This document shows, piece by piece, positions 34,240 to 42,647 of a stretch of DNA of 64,000 nt. Source of the stretch: Neolewinella antarctica (GTDB lineage Bacteria; Bacteroidota; Bacteroidia; Chitinophagales; Saprospiraceae); the NCBI RefSeq assembly GCF_011927835.1, contig NZ_JAATJH010000004.1, positions 173,656 to 237,655 on the forward strand. Reading direction: 5' to 3'. The notes beneath the pieces are model-generated. The model was not told the origin of the DNA and made no database searches. It worked only from the letters and a program-made list of their open reading frames with translations. A program made the position numbers and the translations under genes. Every line of letters begins with the position of its first letter. The first letter of the stretch is position 1.

Positions 34240-35283
34240 TCACTCCCCAAAATGCTCCCACCCCTGCGCCCGCACCGGATGAATATTCCCCCCCACCGTA
34301 TGCAGCTTAACCCCATCCTCCTTCGCCACGATCTCCCCCGAAATATAAATATTCGGTAGGAAACGCACCTTCTCCAGGTCCTTCGGGTCGATGGTGAACA
34401 GCAGTTCGTAATCTTCGCCGCCGGAAAGGGCCACGGTAACCGGGTCCATGTTAAACTCCAACGCCTGCAGCTGGGCTTCCTGCTTGATGGGAATATTCCC
34501 TTCCTCAAGAATAGCCCCCACGCCGCTTGCCTTGCAAATGTGAAAAATCTCGCTGGCCAGCCCGTCGCTGACGTCGATCATGGCGGTAGGGATGATGTTG
34601 TTCTTAGCAAATAAATCGACCATATCCGTACGAGCTTCCGGGCGGAGAATAGCGGCGTACAGTTCTTTATTTTCCTCCTTCATTTCCGGCTGCATGTCGG
34701 GGTTAGCGAGGTACACTTCTTTTTCGCGCTCCAGGAGTTGGAGGCCGAGGTACGCGCTACCGAGGTGGCCGGTGACGCAGATGATGTCGCCGACTTTGGC
34801 GGTGCTGCGCCGCGTAATTCGCTCAGCGGGTGCGCGGCCGATGGCGGTGACGGAGATGATGAGGCCCTTCAGCGAGCTCGTCGTATCGCCGCCGATGAGG
34901 TCCACGCCGTACTTGTCGCAGGCCGCGCGGACGCCCTCGTAAAATTCATCGAGTGCCTCGACGCTGAAGCGGTTCGAGATGGCGATGCTGACGGTAATCT
35001 GTTGCGGCCGGGCGTTCATTGCGCAGATGTCGCTGACGTTGACGGAGACGGATTTGTAGCCGAGGTGCTTTAAAGGCGTGTAGGCAAAATCGAAATGGAT
35101 GCCCTCCACGAGCATGTCTGTACTGACCACCAGTTGCTCCGGGCCGCCGGTGTCGATGATCGCGGCGTCGTCGCCCACGCCGAGGATGGTCGTCTTTTGG
35201 CGGGTTTTGAAGTTCTTGGTGAGGTGTTCGATGAGGCCAAATTCGCCGAGGGTATTGACGTCGGTTCTTGCTTGGTCTGCCAT
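34240..35283 (-). CDS. thiL: Thiamine-monophosphate kinase
   Basis: Phosphorylates thiamine monophosphate to thiamine diphosphate, the last step of the cofactor pathway. The 347 residues show LGEFGLIEHLT, the metal-binding ILGVGDDAAIID, VSTDMLVEGIHFDF, SVNVSDICAMNARP, LIGGDTT, and the DVSDGLASEI and GGEDYELLFT motifs near the C-terminus. The reverse strand before its start reads GCCTACTTTGCACCCGCG (within 35305-35330), a promoter-like sequence that coincides with the dispersed GC-rich motif. Confidence 0.96.
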   Translation of the reverse strand: MADQARTDVNTLGEFGLIEHLTKNFKTRQKTTILGVGDDAAIIDTGGPEQLVVSTDMLVEGIHFDFAYTPLKHLGYKSVSVNVSDICAMNARPQQITVSIAISNRFSVEALDEFYEGVRAACDKYGVDLIGGDTTSSLKGLIISVTAIGRAPAERITRRSTAKVGDIICVTGHLGSAYLGLQLLEREKEVYLANPDMQPEMKEENKELYAAILRPEARTDMVDLFAKNNIIPTAMIDVSDGLASEIFHICKASGVGAILEEGNIPIKQEAQLQALEFNMDPVTVALSGGEDYELLFTIDPKDLEKVRFLPNIYISGEIVAKEDGVKLHTVGGNIHPVRAQGWEHFGE

Positions 35284-35304
35284 AGTGTTTTGTATTGTGG
35301 TCGT

Positions 35305-35330
35305 GGCGCGGTCGCGGGTGCAAAGTAGGC
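35305..35330 (-). promoter_or_regulatory. Promoter-like copy of the dispersed motif before thiL
   Basis: On the minus strand GCCTACTTTGCACCCGCGACCGCGCC lies 22-47 bp ahead of the thiL ATG. TACTTTG resembles a -7 hexamer with one base missing. It links the GCACCCGCG repeat to a transcription start region. Confidence 0.4.
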
Positions 35331-35365
35331 AACCGGTAGGAGCCGTGAATAGTTGGTGCTAACCT

Positions 35366-35437
35366 AGGTTGAGGGCATCCTGCCCGAACGAAACAGCGGC
35401 AGCGCTCACGGCCATTCGGGCAGGATGCCCTCAACCT
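35366..35437. repeat. Perfect 23-bp inverted repeat (same family as 10665)
   Basis: Left arm 35366-35388 begins AGGTTGAGGGCATCCTGCC; right arm 35415-35437 is its exact complement. The centre includes GCGGCAGCGCT. The right arm ends directly before the rhomboid gene's stop codon, so it may serve as that gene's terminator. Confidence 0.85.
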
Positions 35438-36115
35438 TTAGCGACGGGCTGCTCTGGTCTTGGCCCGCAAGCCCGGCACCCCGTACCAAGTCCGGAACAA
35501 AAACCCCGCCACCACCCCGAACACAAATCCCCCAATGTGCGCCCACCAAGCGATCCCACCCGAAGTGTCCCCCATACTAGCGTAGCCAGCCGAAGACTGC
35601 TGGTAAAACCAGAAACCCAGGAACAAGAACGCAGGCACACTAATCCGAAAAAAGAATAGGAAACCTTTAATGTTGGACCGCGGAAACATCACGATATAAG
35701 CCCCCATCACCGCCGAAAGCGCCCCACTCGCCCCGACGGCCGGAATCGGGCTACCCGCGTTGAAGTAAATGTGGCAAAGGCCAGCGGCGAGCCCTCCCAG
35801 TAGGTAAAAGATCACGAACGGCGCACTGCCAATCGAAGCTTCGATGTTGTCGGAGAAAATGTACATGTACACCATGTTGCCGATCAGGTGCATCCAGCCG
35901 CCGTGGAGGAACATGCTGGTGAGCAGGGTGTAATAATCCTGGCCCGCCTCGATCTCCGCCGGGATGCAACCGAAATCGAGGACGAACGCTTGCCCGACCT
36001 CCGGACCGAGCGAGAATTGATAGGCGAACACCGCAACGTTGATGGCAATGAATAGCCAGGAGAAAATGGGCCTGTGGCCCTGGTGGACCTGGTCGTCACC
36101 GATGGGAAAGAACAT
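35438..36115 (-). CDS. Rhomboid family intramembrane serine protease
   Basis: Membrane protease that cleaves substrates within helices. The 225-residue protein has about six helices. A GWMHLIGNMVYMYIF helix precedes the catalytic GASGALSAVMGAYI (Ser), and HIGGFVFGVVAGFLF carries the partner His. The L1-loop region (QDYYTLLTSMFLHGGWMHL) is also present. It starts MFFPIGDDQVHQGHRPIF, typical of Bacteroidota rhomboids. A small lipoprotein gene lies upstream, same strand, 37 bp away. Confidence 0.93.
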   Translation of the reverse strand: MFFPIGDDQVHQGHRPIFSWLFIAINVAVFAYQFSLGPEVGQAFVLDFGCIPAEIEAGQDYYTLLTSMFLHGGWMHLIGNMVYMYIFSDNIEASIGSAPFVIFYLLGGLAAGLCHIYFNAGSPIPAVGASGALSAVMGAYIVMFPRSNIKGFLFFFRISVPAFLFLGFWFYQQSSAGYASMGDTSGGIAWWAHIGGFVFGVVAGFLFRTWYGVPGLRAKTRAARR

Positions 36116-36152
36116 GGGGGAAGGTTGAAGTAAGGGTAGGGTGGAAGCGGGG

Positions 36153-36596
36153 TTAGTCCCGCGGCGCGTTGGTTTGCACTTGCAGCCGGTAATCTTCGGG
36201 CGTGCTGGCGCTGCCTTCTCTGGGGTAGGGTGTGAGCCCCAGGATGTTAATGACGATGTCGCCCGTAACGATGCGCTGGGCTGTACGAAAGTCGGCGGCG
36301 ATTGCTACCTCCTGCTGGTTACCGCTGGCGAGCTCGACCGCCACTACGGCCTCTCCGGCCCGGATACAGTCGACGCCTTCCGGGCAGCGGCTGTCGTTGA
36401 CGACCTCGACGAAAGTCAAACGACCTACCTGGCCCTCGACCATGACGGTTTCGCCGGGGCGCAGCGATACTTTCTCGTTAAAGGCAACGGACGTGACGTT
36501 GGGCAGCGCGGCCTGACCGGTGGGCGCGGCGGCTTTCGGGGTGCAGGCGGTCACGCCCAGGGCAGCGAGTAAAAGCAGGAACATTAGCGAACGCAT
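36153..36596 (-). CDS. Small lipoprotein
   Basis: A 147-residue predicted lipoprotein with signal MRSLMFLLLLAALGVTACTP and lipobox VTAC. The mature part is a beta-rich domain with a NDSRCPEGVDCIRAGEAVV motif near residue 70; the paired cysteines probably form a disulfide. This motif recurs in small Bacteroidota lipoproteins of unknown function. It lies upstream of, and probably with, the rhomboid gene. Confidence 0.75.
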   Translation of the reverse strand: MRSLMFLLLLAALGVTACTPKAAAPTGQAALPNVTSVAFNEKVSLRPGETVMVEGQVGRLTFVEVVNDSRCPEGVDCIRAGEAVVAVELASGNQQEVAIAADFRTAQRIVTGDIVINILGLTPYPREGSASTPEDYRLQVQTNAPRD

Positions 36597-36713
36597 AGTA
36601 GGAAAGTTTAGCGTACTGAGTTCAAGCCCGAATAAAGTCTTTCTTGTTCGAAATTCGTGGGCGCGTGTTACTTAGCCGACTAACTTTGCTCTCTTTTTTC
36701 AAACCCGGCACTT

Positions 36714-36739
36714 CCGATCCCGATAGCTATCGGGATCGG
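36714..36739. repeat. 26-bp perfect palindrome
   Basis: CCGATCCCGATAGCTATC... is a perfect palindrome centred on AGCT. The core CCCGATAGCTATCGGG is also the centre of the element at 9854-9971. It lies about 75 bp before the metalloprotease ATG. Confidence 0.75.
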
Positions 36740-36811
36740 GATCGGGACCGCGCCCCGTGACCCGCTATCCCCAAATTGCCTACTTTGCACATCCCAAACC
36801 AAAACCAACCT

Positions 36812-39250
36812 ATGCAGAAGCTACTGTTACTACTGGCCTTCTTAGCCCTGTCCCCCACCGTATTCGCGCAGGACGACGAGGAGAAAGACGAAGACAAAAA
36901 AGAAGAAAAAGATAAAAAAGACGCCTACAAAGACCTGATGAAGGATGCCGTAGTCGCCGAAGGGCTTTTCGACGTCATCACTAAGGAGGACAAGACTTAC
37001 TTCGAAATCCCCAATACACTACTCGAAGACGAAATCCTCATCGTCAGTCGCATCAGTGGCCACGTCAAGGGGCTCAATTTTGGCGGCGCGGGTATGAGAA
37101 GCCGGCCCCAGCAAGTTATTCGCTGGCAAAAGAAAGGCGGCAAACTCCTCCTTCGCAGCGTCAGCTACAACAGCGTCGCCAGCCCGGACCTGCCCGTTTA
37201 CCAGTCCGTACGCAACAACAACTTCGAGCCCATCGTGGCTGCTTTCGACATCAAGGCCCACGGCCCCGACAGCCTGAGCGTTGTTGCCGACGTGACGAGC
37301 TTTTTCACCACCGACGTGGAGATGATCGGCGCCATCAGCACCGCCGACCGCAAGAAGTTCGGCATCAAAAGCCTCGACAAATCCCGCAGCCTCGTCATGG
37401 GCGCCAAGGCTTTTCCGAGCAACGTCGAAATCCGCCACGTCCTGACCTACAACGGCAGCGAACTACCCGATAACGCCGTCACTGGTACGCTTTCCGTGGA
37501 GATGAACCAGTCCTTCATCCTCCTGCCCGCCGACCCGATGCAACCCCGCGTGTACGACCCCCGCGTCGGCTACTTCAGCATCAACCAGATCGATTACGGC
37601 GTCGACGCCCAACGCGCCGAAAAGCGCCGCCTCATCACTCGTTGGCGTCTCGAACCCGTCGACATGGCCGCCTGGGAACGCGGTGAACTGGTCGACGTTA
37701 AAAAACCGATCGTCTACTACCTCGACCCCGCCACGCCGGAAGAATGGGCCCCCTACATTGCGCAGGGCGTCGACGATTGGGCCAAGGTTTTCGAGAAGAT
37801 CGGTCTGAAGAACGCCATCATGTCGAAGCGCGCGCCGACGAAGGCTGAGGATCCAGATTGGAGCCCCGAAGACGTTCGCTACTCCGTCATCCGCTACGTG
37901 ACGACGGATATTCAAAACGCGATGGGTCCGCACGTCCACGACCCGCGCACCGGTGAAATCCTCGAATCCGACATCATTTGGTACCATAACGTGATGAACC
38001 TGCTCCGCAACTGGTACCTCATCCAGACGGCCGCCGTGAACCCCGCGGCGCGCACGCCGAAGTTCGAGCGCGAGGTGATGGGCGAACTGATCCGCTTCGT
38101 TTCCGCCCACGAAGTCGGCCACACACTGGGACTGCCGCACAACATGGGTAGCTCCGCCGCCTACACCGTTGAGCAGCTGCGCAGCCCCGGCTTCGTCCAA
38201 GAAAACGGTACCGCGCCGAGCATCATGGATTACGCCCGCTTCAACTACGTCGCCCAGCCGGAAGACAAGGGTGCCGGCCTCCACCCCAAGATCGGCCCCT
38301 ACGATTACTACGCCATCGAGTACGGCTACAAGCCCATGCCCGGTAAGACGATGGAAACGGAAAAGCCATTGCTCAACGCAATGGTTAAGGCCAAGGCCGA
38401 CGACCCGAAATACCGCTACGGCCGCCAGCGCGGTAACGGCCACGACCCCAGCGCCCAGACGGAAGACCTCAGCGGTGACGCCGTCATGGCCTCCGACTTA
38501 GGCATCAAAAACCTCCAGCGCATCACCCCGCAGCTGGTGGAATGGATGAGCGAGGACGGCAAGTATTTCGAGGACCTCGAAGAAGTTTACGACAACGTCA
38601 TCGGCCAGCTTCGTCGCTACACCGGTCACGTGGCCAGCAACGTCGGCGGCGTCAAGGAATGGCAGCGAACGTCGGATGAGAACAAGCTCGTTTACGAAGT
38701 CGTCGATGCCACCAAGCAGCGCAATTCAGTCGACTTCATCAACCGCCAGGTATTCAAAACGCCCGAGTGGTTGCTCGAAGGGGACATCCTCGACCGCATC
38801 GGCCCGAGTGGCGTTTCCGAAAAGATCGAACGCCTCCAGCAGGGTGCCCTCCGGACGCTCATGAACGACGATCGGCTTAACCGCCTTGCCGAGCAGAAAT
38901 CCCGCAATAGCGAGGCATACGGACTGATGGACCTAATGAACCAGACCCGCGATGGCGTCTTCACGAGCGACAATACAAACTCCAGCTACGGCCGGACGCT
39001 GCAGTCACACTACGTCGACGGACTCAGCTCCCTACTCGAAAATGATGACGTGACGGCCGACGTAAAAGCCGCCGCGCGTGCTACGCTCACCAATGTTAGT
39101 CTCAACATGATGAAAGGGATGCTGGCAAATATCTCCACCGAGGGTTTACTAGGGGATAAGGACCTTGTCGCCGGTCACCAACAGGAGCTCGGTAATAAGA
39201 TTAGTATTGCGTTAAAAGGCCTGGATGCTTTGACTACGCAGGGGAAGTAA
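36812..39250 (+). CDS. Zinc-dependent metalloprotease (DUF5117/DUF5118 family)
   Basis: An 812-residue exported protease. The signal peptide (MQKLLLLLAFLALSPTVFAQ) is followed by a highly charged DDEEKDEDKKEEKDKK linker, the DUF5118/DUF5117 N-terminal beta region, and a metzincin-like domain. The zinc site is HEVGHTLGLPHN near residue 430, an HExxHxxxxxH motif. The region after it (PSIMDYARFNY) supplies the Met-turn. The ATG at 36812 is chosen as the start of the signal peptide. Function in the cell is unknown. A terminator-like hairpin follows at 39271. Confidence 0.92.
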   Translation: MQKLLLLLAFLALSPTVFAQDDEEKDEDKKEEKDKKDAYKDLMKDAVVAEGLFDVITKEDKTYFEIPNTLLEDEILIVSRISGHVKGLNFGGAGMRSRPQQVIRWQKKGGKLLLRSVSYNSVASPDLPVYQSVRNNNFEPIVAAFDIKAHGPDSLSVVADVTSFFTTDVEMIGAISTADRKKFGIKSLDKSRSLVMGAKAFPSNVEIRHVLTYNGSELPDNAVTGTLSVEMNQSFILLPADPMQPRVYDPRVGYFSINQIDYGVDAQRAEKRRLITRWRLEPVDMAAWERGELVDVKKPIVYYLDPATPEEWAPYIAQGVDDWAKVFEKIGLKNAIMSKRAPTKAEDPDWSPEDVRYSVIRYVTTDIQNAMGPHVHDPRTGEILESDIIWYHNVMNLLRNWYLIQTAAVNPAARTPKFEREVMGELIRFVSAHEVGHTLGLPHNMGSSAAYTVEQLRSPGFVQENGTAPSIMDYARFNYVAQPEDKGAGLHPKIGPYDYYAIEYGYKPMPGKTMETEKPLLNAMVKAKADDPKYRYGRQRGNGHDPSAQTEDLSGDAVMASDLGIKNLQRITPQLVEWMSEDGKYFEDLEEVYDNVIGQLRRYTGHVASNVGGVKEWQRTSDENKLVYEVVDATKQRNSVDFINRQVFKTPEWLLEGDILDRIGPSGVSEKIERLQQGALRTLMNDDRLNRLAEQKSRNSEAYGLMDLMNQTRDGVFTSDNTNSSYGRTLQSHYVDGLSSLLENDDVTADVKAAARATLTNVSLNMMKGMLANISTEGLLGDKDLVAGHQQELGNKISIALKGLDALTTQGK

Positions 39251-39270
39251 TTTCTCGAATTGCATAAGAT

Positions 39271-39306
39271 AAGAAAGCCACCTTAGGAGTCTGGGGTGGC
39301 TTTCTC
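39271..39306. terminator. Hairpin between convergent genes
   Basis: GAAAGCCACC (39273-39282) and GGTGGCTTTC (39295-39304) are exact complements with a 12-nt loop. Only weak T runs flank it on either side (TTATCTTATG on the minus strand). Confidence 0.5.
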
Positions 39307-39435
39307 ACGTCAGGTGGGCGTGGTTACCCCAAGTAGTTGCGGGAATAGTTTTGCGCGGCCGCAGGTGCAAGGTAAGTTGGCTAGCAGCGCCCGGCGGGCT
39401 GTGAAAACGGGTGTCATACAAATCCGCACCTTCTT

Positions 39436-39987
39436 CTACCAAGCCATTAAATCACCGATCTCGAGCCCTTTCCGTTCCGCAAACCCGGCGTTGACTTCCA
39501 GCACGTAGCGGGCTGGTACGCCACTGGGTACCTGCGCTTCGCTGAGTGGGGTGGTATTAGGCATAATGCTGACGATCTCCTGCTGCTCGTTGAGGTAGAT
39601 AATGTCTAGGGAGATGAGCGTGTTACGCATCCAGAACGACTGGGGCTCGAAAGTGGGCATGAAGAAAAGCATTCCTTCGTCCTCACCCATTTCTTCGCGG
39701 TACATCAGTCCCTGGGCGGTTTCGTTTGCGTTCTGGGCGAGTTCAATGTCGACGCGGGCCTTTTGCTCGCCGGTTTCGCCGTCGGTGATGAACAGGTCTC
39801 CCTCGTCGGTAAAGGGCGGTGGGGCGGGAGCTTGCGCGGGCGGTTGTTGCTGAGCCACTGGCTGGGAGCGACCGGAACTCGGGATGGATTGAAGGATAAA
39901 GGCGAGGAGCGCGAGGCCCAGCAAGCCGATGATGAATATTTTGCTCCAGTTGATCTTGCTCTTTGCTTTGTATTTGGGGGCGGACAT
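39436..39987 (-). CDS. DUF192 domain-containing membrane-anchored protein
   Basis: A 183-residue protein with an uncleaved N-terminal anchor (IFIIGLLGLALLAFILQS), a Pro/Gln/Ala-rich linker (AQQQPPAQAPAPPP), and a DUF192 domain. The latter shows ARVDIELAQNANETAQGLMY, GMLFFMPTFEPQSFWMRNTLI and LEVNAGFAERKGLEIGDLM, all typical. Function unknown; the domain is periplasmic here. The six-site AGACC repeat family lies upstream. Confidence 0.9.
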   Translation of the reverse strand: MSAPKYKAKSKINWSKIFIIGLLGLALLAFILQSIPSSGRSQPVAQQQPPAQAPAPPPFTDEGDLFITDGETGEQKARVDIELAQNANETAQGLMYREEMGEDEGMLFFMPTFEPQSFWMRNTLISLDIIYLNEQQEIVSIMPNTTPLSEAQVPSGVPARYVLEVNAGFAERKGLEIGDLMAW

Positions 39988-39997
39988 GGGTTGGTGG

Positions 39998-40122
39998 GTT
40001 TTGGTCTAAAGTCTGTGGTCTCTGGTCTGTGGTCTTGAGACTAAAGACCTCAGACTAGAGACCTCAGACTAGAGACCAGGGACCCCAGACTTGAGACCCC
40101 AGACCAGAGACCAAAGCCCAAA
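39998..40122. repeat. AGACC/GGTCT repeat array before ribA
   Basis: GGTCTAAAGTCTGTGGTCTCTGG... changes at about 40035 to AGACTAAAGACCTCAGACTAGAGACC... and repeats to about 40122. It lies between the divergent DUF192 gene and ribA. Confidence 0.6.
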
Positions 40123-40185
40123 TATACCCCCTCCGCGCAACCCCCGGTCCCTTGGGGCGTTCCCTAGCAAATTAAGCCCCCCGTT

Positions 40186-40818
40186 ATGGTCCAGGAAGGC
40201 CAACCGATTTCACTACCCGTTGACACCGCCGCCGCCGCCACCCGCCGCGCCGAAGCGCTCATTCCAACGCCGTACGGGGATTTTCGGATGATCGCTTATT
40301 CCGCTACGCCGGAGGACTATACGCCGCACCTGGCCTTGGTTCACCCGGATATGAAGCCTGATTCGGAAGTGATCGTGCGCATCCACTCGGAATGCATTAC
40401 GGGAGATCTGTTTGGCAGCAAACGCTGCGATTGTGGGGAACAACTTAGTCGGGCCTTACAAATCGCTGCAGCCAAAAAAGGTGTCGTCGTCTACCTCCGC
40501 CAGGAAGGGCGTGGGATCGGTATTATCAATAAGCTTAAAGCTTACCAGCTACAGGATACCGGCCTGGATACCATTGAGGCAAATGAACACCTGGGTTTTG
40601 AGATTGACGCGCGGCACTATGAGGTCGCCCAGGGAATTCTTCAAGATTTGGGGGTAAATCGCATTCAATTACTGACCAACAACCCGGAGAAGATCGATGC
40701 ATTTGATGAAGGCCCGATCACCGTCGTCTGCAGGTTGCCGATTGTGATTGACCCGGTGGCTGAGAATATGGGGTATTTGCGGACTAAGGAGTTGTTGATG
40801 GGGCATTTGTTTAAGTAG
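40186..40818 (+). CDS. ribA: GTP cyclohydrolase II
   Basis: Opens the imidazole ring of GTP, the first step of riboflavin synthesis. The 210 residues carry the zinc-binding region RIHSECITGDLFGSKRCDCG (three Cys) and the catalytic YLRQEGRGIGIINKLKAY, plus TIEANEHLGF. It is the single-domain RibA, without the RibB half found in many Bacteroidota. No other rib genes are adjacent. Confidence 0.96.
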   Translation: MVQEGQPISLPVDTAAAATRRAEALIPTPYGDFRMIAYSATPEDYTPHLALVHPDMKPDSEVIVRIHSECITGDLFGSKRCDCGEQLSRALQIAAAKKGVVVYLRQEGRGIGIINKLKAYQLQDTGLDTIEANEHLGFEIDARHYEVAQGILQDLGVNRIQLLTNNPEKIDAFDEGPITVVCRLPIVIDPVAENMGYLRTKELLMGHLFK

Positions 40819-41187
40819 GGGGTTGGGTGGGGGAGGGAGAAGTAACGCTAGTCAGCTCTAGATAAATGTGCTCATTGGTCATTCCGTTGTGCAAGAATGA
40901 TCCGAGGATTACGCTTGATAAGATAGATACTGTCTTTGAACGATCGCTAAACCTATCGAGCGGACTTTGACTGCGAATGCGCTCTTGTAGGATGTTCGTG
41001 CTATTATCTAGACCGTGCACAGGAATGGCTTTTTCGGCAAGTAATTCCTTAATCAGCTATCTAGGTTTACAAAGGAGTATCGGAATGAGACAGCGCATAC
41101 GGGGGAAGTTTCGCGGGAGTTGGCAGAGGGGTGTCGGGGGGAGGTTTGGGGGATGATTATATATTTAGTTAAACATGAGAAGTGATT
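40819..41187. other. 370-bp gap with a possible gene fragment
   Basis: On the minus strand 41050-40811 an open frame encodes about 75 codons of natural-looking protein (KAIPVHGLDNSTNILQERIR...SILSSVILGSFLHNGMTNEH) with no start. It could be the 3' end of a lost gene. I do not recognise it. The region marks the edge of an AT-rich island. Confidence 0.35.
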
Positions 41188-41709
41188 ATGGCTAAGAAGG
41201 AAATGGAGAAAGCTCAGAGTGAACTGAAAACAGTTCTTAACGAGCTGTATAAGATTCATGACAAAGTACATAAGGAGATACAGAAACAGGCTCCAAAATT
41301 TAAGCTAAAGGGTAACGAAACAGTTGGTTGGCTTGGGGAAATCTACACTGCGAAGTTCTACGGAGGGGAGATCGTAAAAGATGAAAGTTCTTATGACGTG
41401 ATTGTTAATGAAGACAAGGAAGATGAAAAACGATTAGAAGTCAAGACTAGACGCCGAACATCAGGTTCCAGTTGGCGAAATTCAGGAGTGATTGGGTTTA
41501 CTAAAATCGGAGAAGTTCCTCCAACGCATTTAATTTTTGTGATTCTCAAAAATAATTACACAATCGAGTCCATATATGAATTTGAATGGGATGATGTTTC
41601 TACCACTAGGTTCAGAGACTCAATTGTTAAAAAGAAAGTGAGAGGTTATTTTGTCCGATTGTTGGATACAGACAATGAAAATCATCGACGATATTTTTTT
41701 GAATCATAA
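41188..41709 (+). CDS. Hypothetical protein, possible PD-(D/E)XK nuclease-like
   Basis: A soluble, lysine-rich, 173-residue protein. An N-terminal helix (KKEMEKAQSELKTVLNELYK) is followed by GWLGEIYTAKFYGGEIV, SSYDVIV and RLEVKTRRR near residues 50-95. The E...D...ExK spacing recalls PD-(D/E)XK nucleases, but the similarity is only in motif. It is AT-rich compared with flanking core genes. Start ATG at 41188 is chosen; an in-frame GTG lies 6 bp upstream. The next gene follows after 14 bp, so the two form an operon. Confidence 0.6.
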   Translation: MAKKEMEKAQSELKTVLNELYKIHDKVHKEIQKQAPKFKLKGNETVGWLGEIYTAKFYGGEIVKDESSYDVIVNEDKEDEKRLEVKTRRRTSGSSWRNSGVIGFTKIGEVPPTHLIFVILKNNYTIESIYEFEWDDVSTTRFRDSIVKKKVRGYFVRLLDTDNENHRRYFFES

Positions 41710-41723
41710 GATATTATTCATAA

Positions 41724-42467
41724 ATGACTAAAGTAGATACTGCCTACCTGAAACTCCTCAAATCTATAGTTCAAACGCCAGTCCCGTTCCAACAACGAGG
41801 GCCACTTGTAGCCCATTACCCCATGCGCGGCTTGGCCGATAAAGTCGATATCATGTTTGTTGGCCGAGCGCTGAACGGTTGGACGTGGAATTTCCCCGTG
41901 CCAACTAAAGATTCGAATCTAGATGACTTACTCAATCGGATCAAAAGAAACGTTCACGAAAATGATACGCCCCTTCCGGAGCGAGAACAACTGGGGTGGG
42001 TAGATGAGCGCAACGCTGACCACCCAGACTACAATAGTAAGAGGTCTCAATTTTGGCAGACTATCCGGGAAGTAATGGAAGTTCGTAAAAAAGCTGAGGA
42101 AAAGTGGTGGCACGGCATCGTCTGGACCAATTTTCAACCTCTAAGTAGAGACGGTGCTAACCCGACATCCAGAATGGTGAGCGTGATGGGGGATGCGACC
42201 ATGAACTTACTTCTAGCTCAAATCGAAGAGTATCAACCGCGGTATATCGTCTGTTTGTCAGGAATGAACTACGCGGCGTATTTGCTGGCGCGGGCTACGC
42301 GGACGGAGCGACAGGCGGGAACGGAAGAGAGCGAATACGTTGAGTACGCTGGGGTGGCTGACTTTCCGGGGGCAGAGGGAGTTGGGTTAGTGATTATGCC
42401 GCATCCGCAGGGGCGGGGGAAGAAGCGGGCGGTGATGGTGGAGGAAATACTGAAGCATTTAATCTAG
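41724..42467 (+). CDS. Hypothetical protein, possibly uracil-DNA-glycosylase-like
   Basis: A soluble 247-residue protein. A strand-loop DIMFVGRALNGW near residue 42-53, an IVWTNFQPLSRDGANPTS segment near 132, the strand YIVCLSGMNYAAYLL, and a C-terminal VIMPHPQGRGKK give the order of the UDG superfamily motifs. No catalytic water-activating Asp or Asn can be assigned with confidence. It is the second gene of a two-gene unit with the gene at 41188. Context with the neighbouring AbiF-type gene suggests defence, but that is inference. Confidence 0.6.
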   Translation: MTKVDTAYLKLLKSIVQTPVPFQQRGPLVAHYPMRGLADKVDIMFVGRALNGWTWNFPVPTKDSNLDDLLNRIKRNVHENDTPLPEREQLGWVDERNADHPDYNSKRSQFWQTIREVMEVRKKAEEKWWHGIVWTNFQPLSRDGANPTSRMVSVMGDATMNLLLAQIEEYQPRYIVCLSGMNYAAYLLARATRTERQAGTEESEYVEYAGVADFPGAEGVGLVIMPHPQGRGKKRAVMVEEILKHLI

Positions 42468-42577
42468 TGTAGATACCAAAATTTGGTAGAGTAAGATCAA
42501 AACTTCGTTAGTTAAATGTTGAACTTTCTTCTAAATATCTAGAACTTTTGCCCTCGATTCCGCATCTTTACAACATC

Positions 42578-42637
42578 AAAACCCGCCTCGCCTCTCCTTC
42601 CACTAGGAAGAAACGCGCATGTTTGGCGGGTTTTTTT
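42578..42637 (+). ncRNA. Structured leader or candidate RNA before the AbiF-type gene
   Basis: AAAACCCGCC (42578-42587) pairs with GGCGGGTTTT (42625-42634), followed by more T. An inner hairpin CTTCC-ACTA-GGAAG lies at 42597-42610. It ends 11 bp before the ATG of the AbiF-type gene. It could be the terminator of the two-gene unit, or the 3' end of an RNA of the abiF type known to lie upstream of such genes. A TACCAAA/TTTGGTA palindrome is at 42474-42488. Confidence 0.45.
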
Positions 42638-42647
42638 ATGCCTGCCC

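Noticed and set aside
34240-35300. Thiamine (TPP) riboswitch before thiL
   Set aside because: I found no recognisable TPP aptamer core upstream of the gene.
37463-38443. 326-codon antisense open frame opposite the metalloprotease
   Set aside because: The sense frame has signal peptide and HExxH motif; the antisense frame shows only low-complexity Val/Gly/Asp runs.
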